Assembly: GCA_022794015.1 (NCBI GenBank)
Contig: JAAWDZ010000052.1
Location: 94,058 to 158,057 of the forward strand
Origin: Eubacterium sp.
Lineage (GTDB): Bacteria; Bacillota; Clostridia; Lachnospirales; Lachnospiraceae
Length of the DNA stretch: 64,000 nucleotides
Direction of reading: 5' to 3'
How positions within the stretch are numbered: the first letter of the stretch is position 1; every line of letters starts with the position of its first letter. Positions 37,277 to 48,600 of the stretch are shown here, piece by piece. The notes under the pieces were generated by a model. That model was not told where the DNA came from, did no database searches, and was given only the letters and a program-made list of their open reading frames with translations. The translations under genes and the position numbers were made by a program.

Positions 37277-38258
37277 CTAATGAAATGTCATTGGTAGTAT
37301 GTCTGAATACCCGGAATAATAAAATTCACCGTTTACGTAACGGCATGCAAACGCCTTATAGTAATATTGTACGCCTTTTGCAGCTGTTTTATCTGTATAA
37401 AAACCATCTTTTACCAGAGCAATTCCTGTAAATGGGCCGTTTGGACTTGTTGAACGGGACACTACGATGTCTTCATATTCATCAGAATAACTTATAAAAA
37501 TAGAATTTTCTTTAAGGAGGCTTTTCCAAATACGTATCGGCGCCATAGAAGACGTTGCAGCAATTGGAGCTGGATAATAGTTTCTGGAATAATCCATATA
37601 TAAGCCTGAGTACATTGAACGAAAAGATACATAATCACATACTAAAGATTTCCACGCAAAATCCAAATTAATCGAATTAAAGTAATCTACCTGAGCAAAA
37701 GAATACGTATCATTCAATGTACTTTGCGAAAAATCTTCTTCTACATAAATTGCATTTAGCGAAGCGTCTTTTACACCTTCAATTTGCTTGATTTTTTCTC
37801 TCACAGCTTCTGTTGTTTCGCCATACCCAATATCTATATTTGCGAAAACAGGCTGCCCTTCGCGATGCGCACCATCTTCTATACATTGCTCAATTGTCCG
37901 TCCTGTACCATCTAAAATTTCAACTTCTTTTCCCAAATGATCTGCAATTTCTTTTACTTCATTGTATCTGTTCCAATTGCTCCTGTTTACTTAAATGATC
38001 TTTCTTTTCAAGGTTCAAAAAATCATTTTTTATTGATTTTGACTCTTTTTCCTTTTCAAAGTTTTCTGCATCTTGTAAAATTTTAGAGATTTTCTCTGGA
38101 TCTTGTTCAGTGATATTATCATTCTTTCCCTTTTCACGTAACATTTCTTCCTCTATACGTTTTTGTTCCGATAAGGAAGATGCATATATAGTTGAAACTG
38201 AAAAATTTTATGTTACAATACTTGCCAGCAATATAAATGCCAATACCTTTCTCTTCAT
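37277..38258 (-). pseudogene. decayed subtilisin-like (S8) secreted protease, catalytic domain deleted
   Basis: From the ATG at 38258 (SD GGAGGG) the frame shows a signal peptide interrupted by TAA at codon 17, a charged helical region, a frameshift near 37985, then an inhibitor-I9-like propeptide (REKIKQIEGVKDASLNAIYV) and the lead-in SFAQVDYFNSINLDFAWK that in S8 proteases directly precedes the catalytic domain. The next residues are already a C-terminal fibronectin-like region (STSPNGPFTGIALVKDGFYT). No Asp-His-Ser motifs remain. The S8 reading rests on the propeptide pattern. Confidence 0.65.
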
Positions 38259-38671
38259 TGAGTACCCTCCACTATTTTATCATATTATTTACAAGTTTCA
38301 TTATAAAATATCAATTACTTATTCATACCTCCCCTCTACTATAAAAACAATACTTTTCCACATATAACTAATAATTAATCTTTTTTATACGTGTTGATCA
38401 ATATGGCATTTTCAAACCAAATACTATATTTATTATAGAACATAAAAACATTATATTTATTACTAGCTTCTATAAAATTATAACATATACATATATATAT
38501 ATCAATGCTATCTTATATAATACTATTTGAACTAATAAAACATAATTACAGGAAGCAACAACTATTGTTTATATATCTAGTAATTAACTCCGAAAAAATT
38601 CTATAGCACTCACGAATCCTGTATTTTTTGTCACCTTTTGTTCTACATAGTATTTTATATTATTCATCCTT
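38259..38671. other. AT-rich gap without a gene
   Basis: No convincing ORF, RNA or terminator. The segment is very AT-rich (for example an alternating AT run near 38482-38502) and may contain the promoter of the decayed protease gene at its left end. Confidence 0.6.
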
Positions 38672-38881
38672 GAGCGTGTTTGAAAAATCATTCCCGTCAT
38701 CTGCATCCCCCACTTAGCGTGATATTTGCGCCATCAGATTGAACATTAGCAGTTCAATCTGCATGAATTCGGTCAACGTAGCCCGCTACGCCTCCCTCAT
38801 TTGGCATATCATACCCTTTGGGTGCAAATCTCCCACTAAGTGTGGAATACATCTACCGAAAAGCATTTTTCAAACACGCTC
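38672..38881. repeat. 210-bp MITE-like element with GAGCGTGTTTGAAAA termini
   Basis: Inverted termini GAGCGTGTTTGAAAAATCA and its near-complement at 38863-38881 bound an imperfect palindrome (CCCACTTAGCGTG against CCCACTAAGTGTGG). A single terminus without partner occurs at 52632-52646. Non-coding. Confidence 0.8.
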
Positions 38882-38975
38882 TAAGCAAAATATATATTCA
38901 GAACAAAAAGAAAAGGGCAGCCAGACAAAAACCAACGTAATGAGCATGACAACATGGCAGGTTTTCGATACTCTA

Positions 38976-39224
38976 GCCAGGGAGGGGATTTGGCAGAGGA
39001 AACTGTCTCTTGCCCTTGTAACCGAATTTAGTCTCTCTTAACAGTCACATGCCATCCCAGGAATTGCCGGACATGGATGTCCGGCAAAGCCCTTTTCGCG
39101 CCACGGATGGCGCGCGGGAGGGCGGTTCCGTCCGCCTTGATTCCATAAAATGTGACTGTTTAGAGAGACTTAATCCGGTTACACAGGCAAAGGGCAGTTT
39201 CCTCTGCCAAATCCCCTCCCTGGC
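38976..39224. repeat. large palindromic element E1
   Basis: 249 bp. Arms 38976-39050 and 39150-39224 are complementary over about 75 nt with few mismatches (GCCAGGGAGGGGATTTGGCA at the outer end). The core holds hairpins TTGCCGGACATGGATGTCCG(GCAA) and GCGCCACGGATGGCGC. It shares core layout and islands such as GGATTWAG with E2 and E3, but the arms differ in sequence. Confidence 0.88.
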
Positions 39225-39299
39225 GGATACATCCAATCCCCACCCATCCTGTTTGCCGCTCAAAAATCCAAATAAAATTTTACATAACCTTTTTATGCT

Positions 39300-39328
39300 T
39301 GAAACTTTTTCCTTTACCAGATAGTCTA
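39300..39328 (+). promoter_or_regulatory. predicted ECF-type promoter of the sigma/anti-sigma operon
   Basis: TGAAAC (39300-39305), 17-bp spacer, AGTCTA (39323-39328), close to the TGAAAC-N16/17-CGTC pattern of SigV-like factors. It suggests autoregulation. Confidence 0.55.
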
Positions 39329-39360
39329 ATCATCAGAACAGAAAAAAGGAGGCGAAAATT

Positions 39361-39846
39361 TTGAAACGACGTTCCAGAGAACAGGCAAACGAAGATATCA
39401 TAGAAGCTCTTTTGCTTGAAAACTATGACCGGTACTACCGTCTGGCACACAGCTATGTCCACAACGATGACGACGCCGCAGACATTGTACAAAACAGCGC
39501 CTATAAAGCCATCAAAAACTGCGGCAGCCTAAAACAAAATGAATTTGCCGCAACCTGGCTGTACCGCATTGTTTTAAACGAAATTTTTACCTTCTGCAGA
39601 CAAAAGAAAACAGAGGCCCTTGATGCCGTCCAAAATGAGCCGCAGGCCATGGACGTTTACGAAAATATTGATTTAAAACGGGCGCTCGAAACTCTGCCTG
39701 CAGAAGACAAAATGATCGTAGAACTAAAATATTTCGAAGAAATGAAGCTCGAAGAAATTGCATCTCTCATGCAGGAAAACATCAACACAATCAAAAGCCG
39801 TCTTTACCGAAGTATAAAAAAGCTGCGGCTTAGACTAGATGCATAA
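39361..39846 (+). CDS. ECF-type RNA polymerase sigma factor (SigV-like)
   Basis: 161 residues. The start is TTG at 39361, supported by SD AAAGGAGG 8 nt upstream. Region 2 is visible in YYRLAHSYVHNDDDAADIVQ and region 4 in LPAEDKMIVELKYFEEMKLE followed by NTIKSRLYRSIKKLRLRL. The gene is followed 31 bp later by an RsiV-like anti-sigma factor, the arrangement of lysozyme-responsive sigma-V. An ECF-like promoter lies just upstream. Confidence 0.92.
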   Translation: MKRRSREQANEDIIEALLLENYDRYYRLAHSYVHNDDDAADIVQNSAYKAIKNCGSLKQNEFAATWLYRIVLNEIFTFCRQKKTEALDAVQNEPQAMDVYENIDLKRALETLPAEDKMIVELKYFEEMKLEEIASLMQENINTIKSRLYRSIKKLRLRLDA

Positions 39847-39877
39847 CAAAAAAACATTCCAACACAGGAGGTAAGCC

Positions 39878-40792
39878 ATGAAACAAACAGAAAACTGGAA
39901 TGAAATGAAGCAGGAGTATCACAACAAACACATGTCAGAAAGGCAGGTAGAACAAATGAAAAACGCAATTGCAAAAGCAAAAACCGAAAACAAAAAAACA
40001 CGCCGGATCCGCATATGGAAATACACCGCAGCCGCCGCAGCCGCCATTGCCGTCACAATTACCGTGCTGCCAAATACTTCCTCCGATATCGCCTACGCCA
40101 TGAGCCGTATCCCCATCCTGTCAAAATGGGTAGAGGTCGTAACCCTAAAAGAATACGAATATGATAACGGCCGTCAGACAGCAGACATTAAGATACCGGG
40201 AGTCGAAGTAACGTTCCCGACAGAACAGACAGAGAGCGAATCGTCCGACATAAAGGCAACTCTGAAAAAAACCTCCGATGAAATCAACGAAGAGATCAAA
40301 TCCATCTCTATGAAATTAATTGACGAATTCAAAGAAGGCTTAAAGCAAAAAGAAGGATACCAGACTATGCAGGTGGAATCCGAAGTTATTTCCACCACTG
40401 AAGATTATTTTACCTTAAAACTGATTTGTTACCAGGCAGCGGGAAGCGGGTATGAAGAAAATCATTTTTATACCATCGACTTAAAAACCGGAGAACGCGT
40501 GAAACTAAAAGATTTATTTAAAGAAGGCAGCGACTATATTACTGCGATCAGTGAAAACATAAAAAAACAGATGAAAGAACAAATGGCAGCAGATGAAAAC
40601 GTCATCTACAACCTGGACTCCGACATACCGGAATGGGATTTTAAAGCAATTACAGACGAGACTTCTTTTTATTTGAATGATAAACAGGAAATCGTGATTT
40701 GTTTTAATGAAGGAGACGTGGCTCCCATGTATATGGGGTGTGTGGAGTTTGTAATTCCAGAAAAGGTTTTATCAGATATTCGGGAAAATTAA
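39878..40792 (+). CDS. RsiV-like anti-sigma factor with DUF3298 domain
   Basis: 304 residues with SD GGAGG. The cytoplasmic N-terminus (1-46) is the sigma-binding part; the single membrane helix is about 47-66 (YTAAAAAAIAVTITVLP), followed by a SDIAYAMS site that could suit signal-peptidase cleavage. The extracellular region (about 110-304) ends in a DUF3298-like domain (HFYTIDLKTGERVKLKDLFK, MYMGCVEFVIPEKV). In B. subtilis RsiV this domain binds lysozyme, triggering cleavage and sigma release. The ligand here is inferred by homology. Confidence 0.88.
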   Translation: MKQTENWNEMKQEYHNKHMSERQVEQMKNAIAKAKTENKKTRRIRIWKYTAAAAAAIAVTITVLPNTSSDIAYAMSRIPILSKWVEVVTLKEYEYDNGRQTADIKIPGVEVTFPTEQTESESSDIKATLKKTSDEINEEIKSISMKLIDEFKEGLKQKEGYQTMQVESEVISTTEDYFTLKLICYQAAGSGYEENHFYTIDLKTGERVKLKDLFKEGSDYITAISENIKKQMKEQMAADENVIYNLDSDIPEWDFKAITDETSFYLNDKQEIVICFNEGDVAPMYMGCVEFVIPEKVLSDIREN

Positions 40793-40820
40793 CAGAGTGA
40801 TTTTTTTGGCGAAAGTATAC

Positions 40821-41052
40821 GTTAGACAGAGGGCAGGGTATGCAGACGGGGCTGTGTGATGGGATTAAGGGGGACTAAAGCATCCCTTGCATGTAATTCA
40901 ATACGAACGCAACCGCCGCAGACGCGCCGTCCATGGCGCGACTGCGGCTTGCCCTGCCATCCGTGGCAGGGCATTGCTGGTCTGAAGGGATGCTTAATTC
41001 CCCCTAAATCCCGTCACAAGGCCCCATCTGCATACCCTGCCCTCTGTCTAAC
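40821..41052. repeat. large palindromic element E2 (inverted relative to E1/E3)
   Basis: 232 bp with arms of about 75 nt (GTTAGACAGAGGGCAGGGTA at the outer end). The core has GCCCTGCCATCCGTGGCAGG(GC) at 40951-40972 and CGCGCCGTCCATGGCGCG at 40923-40940. The reverse complement of the core is nearly identical to E3 over about 75 nt, while the arms are different. It follows the anti-sigma gene. Confidence 0.88.
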
Positions 41053-41241
41053 TACGTTTTTCAAAAATTTACGGTTTATTTTCCTTGCGGTAAAGCAAAA
41101 CTTTTGGATTTGTGTATATGTATAAAATGAAATTGAACGTTTGCTTCCTAAGTGTACTGTTTTGTAGAATAAATATGTAAATACTTCTTCCAATATTTAC
41201 AGCCCTTATATATTTATTTACGATAAGCTTGCGATAACGTA

Positions 41242-41500
41242 GCCAGGGAGAGGCTGTGGCAGAGGAGAGGGGGCAGATTTCCTGCCCTTGTGATTGGATT
41301 TAGAGCTTCTTGACAGTTCCCCGATCCCCAGCAATGCCCTGCCACGGATGGCAGGGCAAGCCGCGGTCGCGCCATGGATGGCGCGTTTGCGGCGGTTGCG
41401 TCCGTTCTGCAGCCACTAACATGGAACTGTCTAGAAGCTCTTAATCCATAAACACAGGCAGGAAATTGCCCCCTCTCCTCTGCCACAGCCTCTCCCTGGC
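41242..41500. repeat. large palindromic element E3
   Basis: 259 bp. Arms 41242-41320 and about 41422-41500 pair almost throughout (GCCAGGGAGAGGCTGTGGCA outermost). Core hairpins are at 41335-41358 (loop in CCACGGATGG) and 41368-41385 (CGCGCCATGGATGGCGCG). It lies 190 bp from E2. Confidence 0.88.
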
Positions 41501-41534
41501 GGCCCCATATCCAATCCACCGCCAAAAATATATA

Positions 41535-42485
41535 TCAGCTCGTCTGCTCCCTCTTCTGTTCAATAATATCCATGATTCTCTGGATTTCCGCCCCTTCCAC
41601 CGGCGCCTCTCCATACTCAATATGCCTTCCATCAGAACTGATACCGCACAGGTTGCTCTGTCCCTTCTTGCGGCCGCGCTCTACGGTGAAGTAATGGATC
41701 TCCTCGTCCTTTGGATTCTGCGTTACGTAAATACGATGGCACAGCTGGGCCGATTCCTTTACTTCCGGCAGATCGATCCGTACCAAAAGCAGCTCGTCAC
41801 TGATATCTAACGGCATAACAGAAAAATCATCCTCACCGAACGGATATTCCATATCCTGATATGCATTTTGGTAAATTTCATTGATTACTGTTTCCTTCTC
41901 ATCACAAAGCTGATGAATAAACGCAGCCCCTTCTTTGTAAATCTTCGATGGCAAATCCTGGAATTCTGCTTTCTGACGCATTGCAATTTTCCTCTGCTGC
42001 GGTGTCATCTTCGCTGGATTTATGCCGGCCTGTAAAACCTGGTCCTCTTTGCGCAGTGCTTCTAAAAGATCCTTTCTGAAAATCAGGTTGTCCGTAAACG
42101 GATTGACTGCAATTCCTACTGCATTCATATTGCCGTTCATGATGATGTTGACACAGTTTTGGAACGGAATATTCACAATCACATCATACGGCGGTTCCTT
42201 TGGAACCTGCTCTATCGTAGTATAAATCGGGAAAAAGGTAACGCCGTCCTTGTTCTTTAAAATAGAAGGAACCGGCGCCGCTTCCTTTGGCAGCTGAAGC
42301 TGCTCGCCGCTTTTCTCCCTGGCAAGGCGTCTGAATTCCTCTGCTTCCGGTGTATCCGGCAAAATAGCAGGCGACAGGAATACTGTCTTTTTCATCTGGT
42401 GCACTAAAGCCCTTAAATTATCCCGTACGGGATCGTCTTTGTAAATTTGAATCAGTGTCTCTGTTTTCTTTGTTTCGTTGTTCAT
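41535..42485 (-). CDS. SseB-family protein
   Basis: 316 residues. There is an SseB N-terminal-like region (about 12-125: DNLRALVHQMKKTVFLSPAI, VTFFPIYTTIEQVP) and a second domain near 195-300 (FSVMPLDISDELLLVRIDLP). No signal peptide or membrane segment. The biochemical role of the family in Firmicutes is unknown. SD ACGGAG precedes the ATG. It stands downstream of the GH110 gene on the same strand behind a terminator. Confidence 0.78.
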   Translation of the reverse strand: MNNETKKTETLIQIYKDDPVRDNLRALVHQMKKTVFLSPAILPDTPEAEEFRRLAREKSGEQLQLPKEAAPVPSILKNKDGVTFFPIYTTIEQVPKEPPYDVIVNIPFQNCVNIIMNGNMNAVGIAVNPFTDNLIFRKDLLEALRKEDQVLQAGINPAKMTPQQRKIAMRQKAEFQDLPSKIYKEGAAFIHQLCDEKETVINEIYQNAYQDMEYPFGEDDFSVMPLDISDELLLVRIDLPEVKESAQLCHRIYVTQNPKDEEIHYFTVERGRKKGQSNLCGISSDGRHIEYGEAPVEGAEIQRIMDIIEQKREQTS

Positions 42486-42519
42486 AGCTTCTCCGTTATC
42501 TTTCTGTTTTTATAAATTC

Positions 42520-42551
42520 AAAGGGCCTGCAGAAAATTCTGCAAACCCTTT
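42520..42551 (-). terminator. terminator-like hairpin after the GH110 gene
   Basis: AAAGGG-TTTGCAGAA pairs with TTCTGCA-GGCCCTTT on the minus strand, followed by GAATTTAT. The T-run is weak. Confidence 0.5.
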
Positions 42552-42601
42552 GTGGGTCGATCCATTATAACATAATTACTATGGTTCGTCACCTTTTATT
42601 T

Positions 42602-45600
42602 TTATTTAATCCTTACTCCCTGTTTTTTACTGTATTTGGTGTAAATCCTGACACCGTTATAAGTTCTGTACGCTTTGACACGGAAATAATATTTGCGTCC
42701 TCTCTTTAATTTCTTCAAATTAATCTGCGTTTTTTTACCATTTTTTACCCAGAGCTTTTTCGAATGTTCAAAGCATACTTTTGTATCATACTGAATCACA
42801 TAGCCTTCTGCCTTCGCCACCTTTTTCCAGGACAGCCTCGCCTGTGCCTTCTTTGTACTTTTGACTTTATTCAGCTCCATTTTATTAGAAACAAATTCTG
42901 CTTTTTCTACGGTCGCAGCTTTGATCTGCGCCTCTTCGGCGGCTTTCTGAGCGGCCTGCGCGGCTTCACGGGCCAACTGTGCCAGCTTACTCGCTTCTTT
43001 TGCTTCGGCTGAACTTATTTCAGCTGCTTCCGCTTTTTTCTTTGCTTTGGCGGCTTCTTTTTCGGCTTCTTCCGCTCTTTTCTTTGCCTCGGCAGCTTCT
43101 TTTTCGGCGGCTTCAAGCTCCTCTTTCAGCTTTTGTGTTTCTCTTTCCACTGCCTCGGCTTTGGATTTCACTTCCTTTGCTTCCTTTTCAATAGCTTCTG
43201 CTCTTGTTTTTAAATCTGCAGCTTCTTTTTCCAATGCTTCGGCCAGGATTTTGGCTTCTGCGGCTGCTGTTTTCGCCGCTTCCGCTTCTGTCTTCGCTTC
43301 GGCTGCCGCTGTTTCTAAAGCTTCCGCTTTTGTCTTTGCTTCGGCTGCCGCTGTTTTCGCCGCCTCGGCTTTTGCTTTGGCCTCCGCAGCTTCCTGTTCG
43401 GCTTTCTCTGCTTTCTCCTTCGCTTCTGTACTTCCTGTTCCCGCAGCTTCCGCCTCCGCTTTTGCTATTGCCGCATCTGCTTCTGCTTTATTCGCTTTCT
43501 GCTGTGCCTGCTCAGCCTTCTGTCCGGCAATATTCGCTTCCTGTTTGGCAGTATTCGCCTCCTGTTCGGCGGTATTTGCCTTTTGCTGCGCTGCGTCTGC
43601 TGTACTTTGCGCCTTCCTGGCCGCTTCTTTATTTTCTGCCGCGGCGCTCTCCGCCCGATCCGCTGCAATTTTAGCTGTGTCTGCGGCCCTCTGCGCTGCA
43701 TCGACTGCATTCTTTAAATCCGTATCGTCATATACGAGCGATGACGCGGCGCCCATAAGTGATGCCAGAGCCTGCTCCACTGCTTCTTTTGACGCGTCCG
43801 CCTGATTTATCACTGTCTCTGCCGCAGCAAGCGCACTCTGCAGCGAAGCTGCGCTTTCCTCTGTATAAGCGGATGTATTGAGTTTTTCATACGCACGATA
43901 CACAATCGAAAGCATCTCTTTTTTCGCCTCTGTCTGTGCCGCAGAGGTAATATCTGTCACAGTTATCACCGCCTGTGCCTGCGCGGTAAGCGCGCTGCCT
44001 GACAGTCTTGCCTTTACGCCGACAGTTACCGTTCCGGCTTTGTTTACAATCAATATATCATCCTTTAACTGTGCGCTCTTTGTCGTATCTGACAATATTT
44101 CATACTTACATATTAATTCTCTCTGTGCGTGTCCGTCCATCGGGCATGCTTCTTCCTGTCCCGCTTTGGCTTTCAGTATAATGGTACGATCTGCCCCTGC
44201 TGTAATGTCTGCCGACTGATTTTTCAGTTCCAGATTACTGATATCGCAGATACATTCTTTTTCCGTCAGGCCCATCGACAGCTTCATGTCTGCAAAATCC
44301 GCATGATCACTGGAATTGCTGCCGTCTGCCCTGTCTGCAATCAGTTCAATTTTCTTCGCCCCGGTCACATCCAGATCTATATATGCTGCATTACTGCGGG
44401 AAGTTAACGTATCTGTCTTGAAACGCTCCTCTCCGTCTACGCGTACTGCAAAGCTTACCGTACCAAGTCCATTCCTGGAAGCGTCTACGCCTGCAAAACC
44501 AGTCAGCCTGGTATAGCCCATGCCTTCAATATCGTATACAATTACAGAATCTGCATGCGTGCCGATTCCCTTTTCAAACTGCCGTACCGTGCCGTCTACC
44601 TTAAGGGATATCCCCGCTCCATCAACCGTCTTATCCTTTTGTACCGGATGTCCGCTCCATCCGCTTTCCGCTGTTTCCCACTTCATATCTGACAGATAAA
44701 TATGCTGCGGAGCGTTTACGGCAAATGTATAGGTCTTCTCTGTCAAATCCGGCGATATTACCGTAACAAAAATATTGTTTTCGCCCAGATACAGCGGAAT
44801 GGTTCCTTCTGCCGTCCCGTCCTCTGCCGTAATCTCTGTTCCGTTTCCGGCAACAGTAACGGCTGCGCCCGGTTCCTCTGCTGTAAAGGAAAAATCAACC
44901 GATGGAGCCAGCGCCTGCAGCGTATAATGCGTCCTGGCCGTATCAAAATAAGTATCCATTGTTGCACGGTTAAAGCTGGCTTTTTCCAGATTGGCGTTAT
45001 CGTCCTTTTTCACCCGGACGTGTACCGTGTAGTATGCGGCTTTCACCTGCGATTCTGAAGTCACGGCAATTATATAGTCATTTTTACCCGGTTTACTTAC
45101 AGAAGTTAACGTTCCATTATCAGAAATCTGATTCCCGTCGTAAATTACAACCCTGGCCCTGGCATTTTTTGCCGCGGCTTCTATCGTCACCTCCGTCGGC
45201 TTATCTGCCAGAATATCGTATTCCTTCTGATCCGGCGTAAATCCTTCAATGCTCATTCCGTTTACCTTAATATCGGAAAGCGCCGTATCGGTATACGCAT
45301 TGCGGATAATTATCAGTTGATATTCTCTGGTTACGGCCTGATTGGGGGACGTCACCTCAAGCTTTACCGTATTAAAGCCGGAAAGAAGCGTAATCTCCTG
45401 TTCAAAGGCCCCTGCCTGTGCGCCCAGCTCTTCGCCGTTTGCGGTAACTTTGATTTGCGCTGCGCCAGACTGTGCGGAAGCTTTTACCACAATCTTCTCC
45501 GTTTCAGCCGGTACGCCTGTCATGTAGCGAAGCGTATGGTAATCAAACTCCGATATATTATCGGATGCAATCGGAAGATCTCCGGCGCTTAATTCACAAA

Positions 45601-48600
45601 GCCATGCATTCATAGATTCGCTGTCATCCTCCAGGCTGCCTGTGCTGCCTTTTTCAACCGGTCCGACTGCTTCTGAAAAAACGCCCGCGCCCGGCATATC
45701 CAACGCGTCTGTTGGAATTACCTGAGCCTTGATATACTTGCCCCTGCATTTGGCCGGAATCGTAATTTCTCTTTCTGTCCCCGCATAAAACAGCGTGTAT
45801 TCGCCATCCTCGCTGTCCGCCATATACCATGCGACTACGGAACGGCCTTCTGCATTTTTGTCTGCGTCCTGATACTGCCAGCCTGCTGCAATTGTCTGAC
45901 CTATCGCCAGACTTTCTGAGGAAACTGTCACTTCTGAAGCTGTCGGCGCTGTACTTACATAAGCAAACGGCTGCGGTTTCCCGTTCATCTTCAGATCCGA
46001 CCAGGTTGCCTGGTTTGGCGTGTTATGAGCGGATGCTGCCCACAATCCTACGGACAGATCTTCATTGCCGACGGCTGCATTGTCTGCCTCGCCGATCTTC
46101 TTCCATTCCTCTTCTTTTGTAACTCTGTAATATCCCTCAAAATGATTGTCTTTTTTCACAATCCGAAAATACCCTTCCGACGGCTTATCCCCGATCCGGA
46201 TATTTTCATCTGCAGCTGCCCCTGCTTCAGGAATCAAAACAAGTCCATGATGGTTTTTCTCTGTTACTGCCGTATAATTGTCCATATCCTTAATAATGGC
46301 AATACCAAATTCTTCATATGTATTCTTTAAGACACAGTTAAATTTTACTTCTGCTTCAAAATTCGTCCCGTCTGCAATCGGGAAGGTAATCAGATTTTCC
46401 TCCTGATTTCTGCTATGATAGAACCCATTCAATGCCGAAGACTTCTGTGTAATGCTGTTTAAACCGTTTAAACTGACCTGTCCGGGCTTTTCATTGACAA
46501 TCGTTGCCGCCATCACCGTATTTTCCGGCGCAATACGGATCAGTTTGCTGCCTGACGTCTTATCCCCGGCAGTCGCCGTCACTTCTACCACGCCGCTTTT
46601 CTTTGCTGTCAGCAGTCCGTTTTCATCAATTTCTGCCAGTAAGGAAGAACTTTCGGCCGTCAAATTCTTTACGGACCAGGACACATTCGTCAATTCTGCA
46701 CCGTTTTGTTTTGCCATAAGCTGCAGGGAAGCTTCTTTTTCTGTCAGCACATCCGTATCTGACTCTACCACAATGCGTTTCCTGGCTTCTTCGCTGTTTG
46801 GCGCAACCGGCCCTACAGCCTCTGTCATCACGGGCTCGCCGGACATTCCGTGCCTGTCTGTGGGGATAATTTCCGCTTTGATATACTTTCCTTCATATTC
46901 ACGGAACATCTTGATGCTTTTTGATGACGCGCCGCGGATTCTGGTATAAGTTCCGTCTGTTTCATCCGAAACATACCATGCCGTTACGGAACTGCCCTCT
47001 GTATCCCCGTCCGGATCACGGTAGTCATACACGGCCGATAATGCCTTTCCAACTTCCGGCGCCCCGTCCGAAAGCCGTGCGTTTGACGCCTCCGGAGCCT
47101 GGTTCAAATAACCAAACGGCTGCGCCGTCCCGTTGATTTTAAGCTCTGACCAGACAGCCTCATTGGGACTGTTTGTATTTGCGGTTGCTGCCCACATGGC
47201 AAGCACAAGTCCTTCATTGCCAACGTCTGCATTATCCGTCTCACCGATCTTTGTCCAGTTCTCTTCTCCAATCAGCCTGTAATACCCCTCAAACTGATCT
47301 CCTTTTTTTACAATTTTAAAATATCCTTCTTTTGGCCTGACATTTATACAAATACTTTCGCTGCCGCTTGCTTTTCTTTCCGGAATCAAAAGCACCCCAA
47401 GATGATTTTTCTCCTGTACGGCTACAAAATTATCCACATCTTTTAAAATACCAAAACCAATTTCCTCATACGTACTCTTTAAGGCACAGGCAAAACGAAC
47501 CTCTGCCTCAAAATCACTGCCGTCTGCAATTGGAAAGGTAATTAAACTTTCCTCGTTGTTGCTGGAGTTGAAAAATCCGTTCTTGTTGGAAACCTTCTGC
47601 GTCATACTGTCCGCATCATTTAATGTAAGCTGTCCGTCGATTTCATTGATAATCTCCGCTGTCCGTTCTAATTTCTCTTCGCAGATCCGAATTAAAACCG
47701 CGCCTGTGCTGCCGTCTGCCGCTTCTGCCGTGACCTCTACGATGCCGTTGCCCTGCGCTGTCAGCACGCCGTCTTCATTCACTGCCGCCAAATCCGTATC
47801 TTTGCCGGATGCAGCGTCTTTTACAGACCATCTGGCGTCCTGTACAAAGGAATCGCCCGATTTTGCGGTAAGCTGCGCTGTTTCACCCGCCTTTGTCAAT
47901 ACGTATTTATCCGTTTCCACTAAAAGAGCTCCGCCTTCTGCGACGCCTTCCACGGTAAGCCGGATACGGTTGGATTCCCAGGATTTCCCATCTTTTGTCG
48001 TAACTCGCGCGTAAAGGCTTGCCGTTCCTTCTGTCAGGGCGCGTACCGATTTGCTGAACTCATCAATTTCAATTACGCTTTCATCACTGGAGAAATACTG
48101 AACCGTACAGTCTTTCAAATAATCCGTATGTTTATTATCCGCGTTCAGTACCAGTTCATCATTCAAAATGTCCACTTCCCCGGCGTCCATATTGGAGGTT
48201 GAGACACCCCTGTTTAAACCTGCGCCGTATGTATTTCCGTATATATCCACATTTTTACTGAACGCTACGTCAATCAGCCTGTTTTGGTAAACAGGAGACT
48301 GGATCTTTAAATCCATCTGCATGGTTTCCCCTGCCCTAAGACTGTCGTTTGCCACTCCCAGAGCTACGTCCACTTCATCGGAAATAACACGGAAGTCATT
48401 ATTGCAAATCGTCACGTTTTCCACGCTCTTAATCTGAATTGCTTTCCGATCCTTTATCAGGAAAGTATTCCCTTCAATCAGCAGATTCTGGTGCAGCGGC
48501 TTTTCCCTGTCCGGATGGTTTACAATCGGTTCAACCAGAATGGACGCCGCATTGGAGCCTTCAAAGATATTATTGCGGATCGTCACATCCCGGAAAAATC

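Noticed and set aside
38976..41500. Short ORFs inside palindromes E1-E3 on both strands
   Set aside because: They follow repeat sequence, lack ribosome-binding sites, and the sequence is better explained by base pairing.
43047..43805. Long plus-strand ORF (252 codons) rich in Ala and Ser
   Set aside because: It is the antisense of the coiled-coil stalk of the GH110-type protein; repeated GCN/GAN codons keep the opposite strand open. The same applies to 943-1434.
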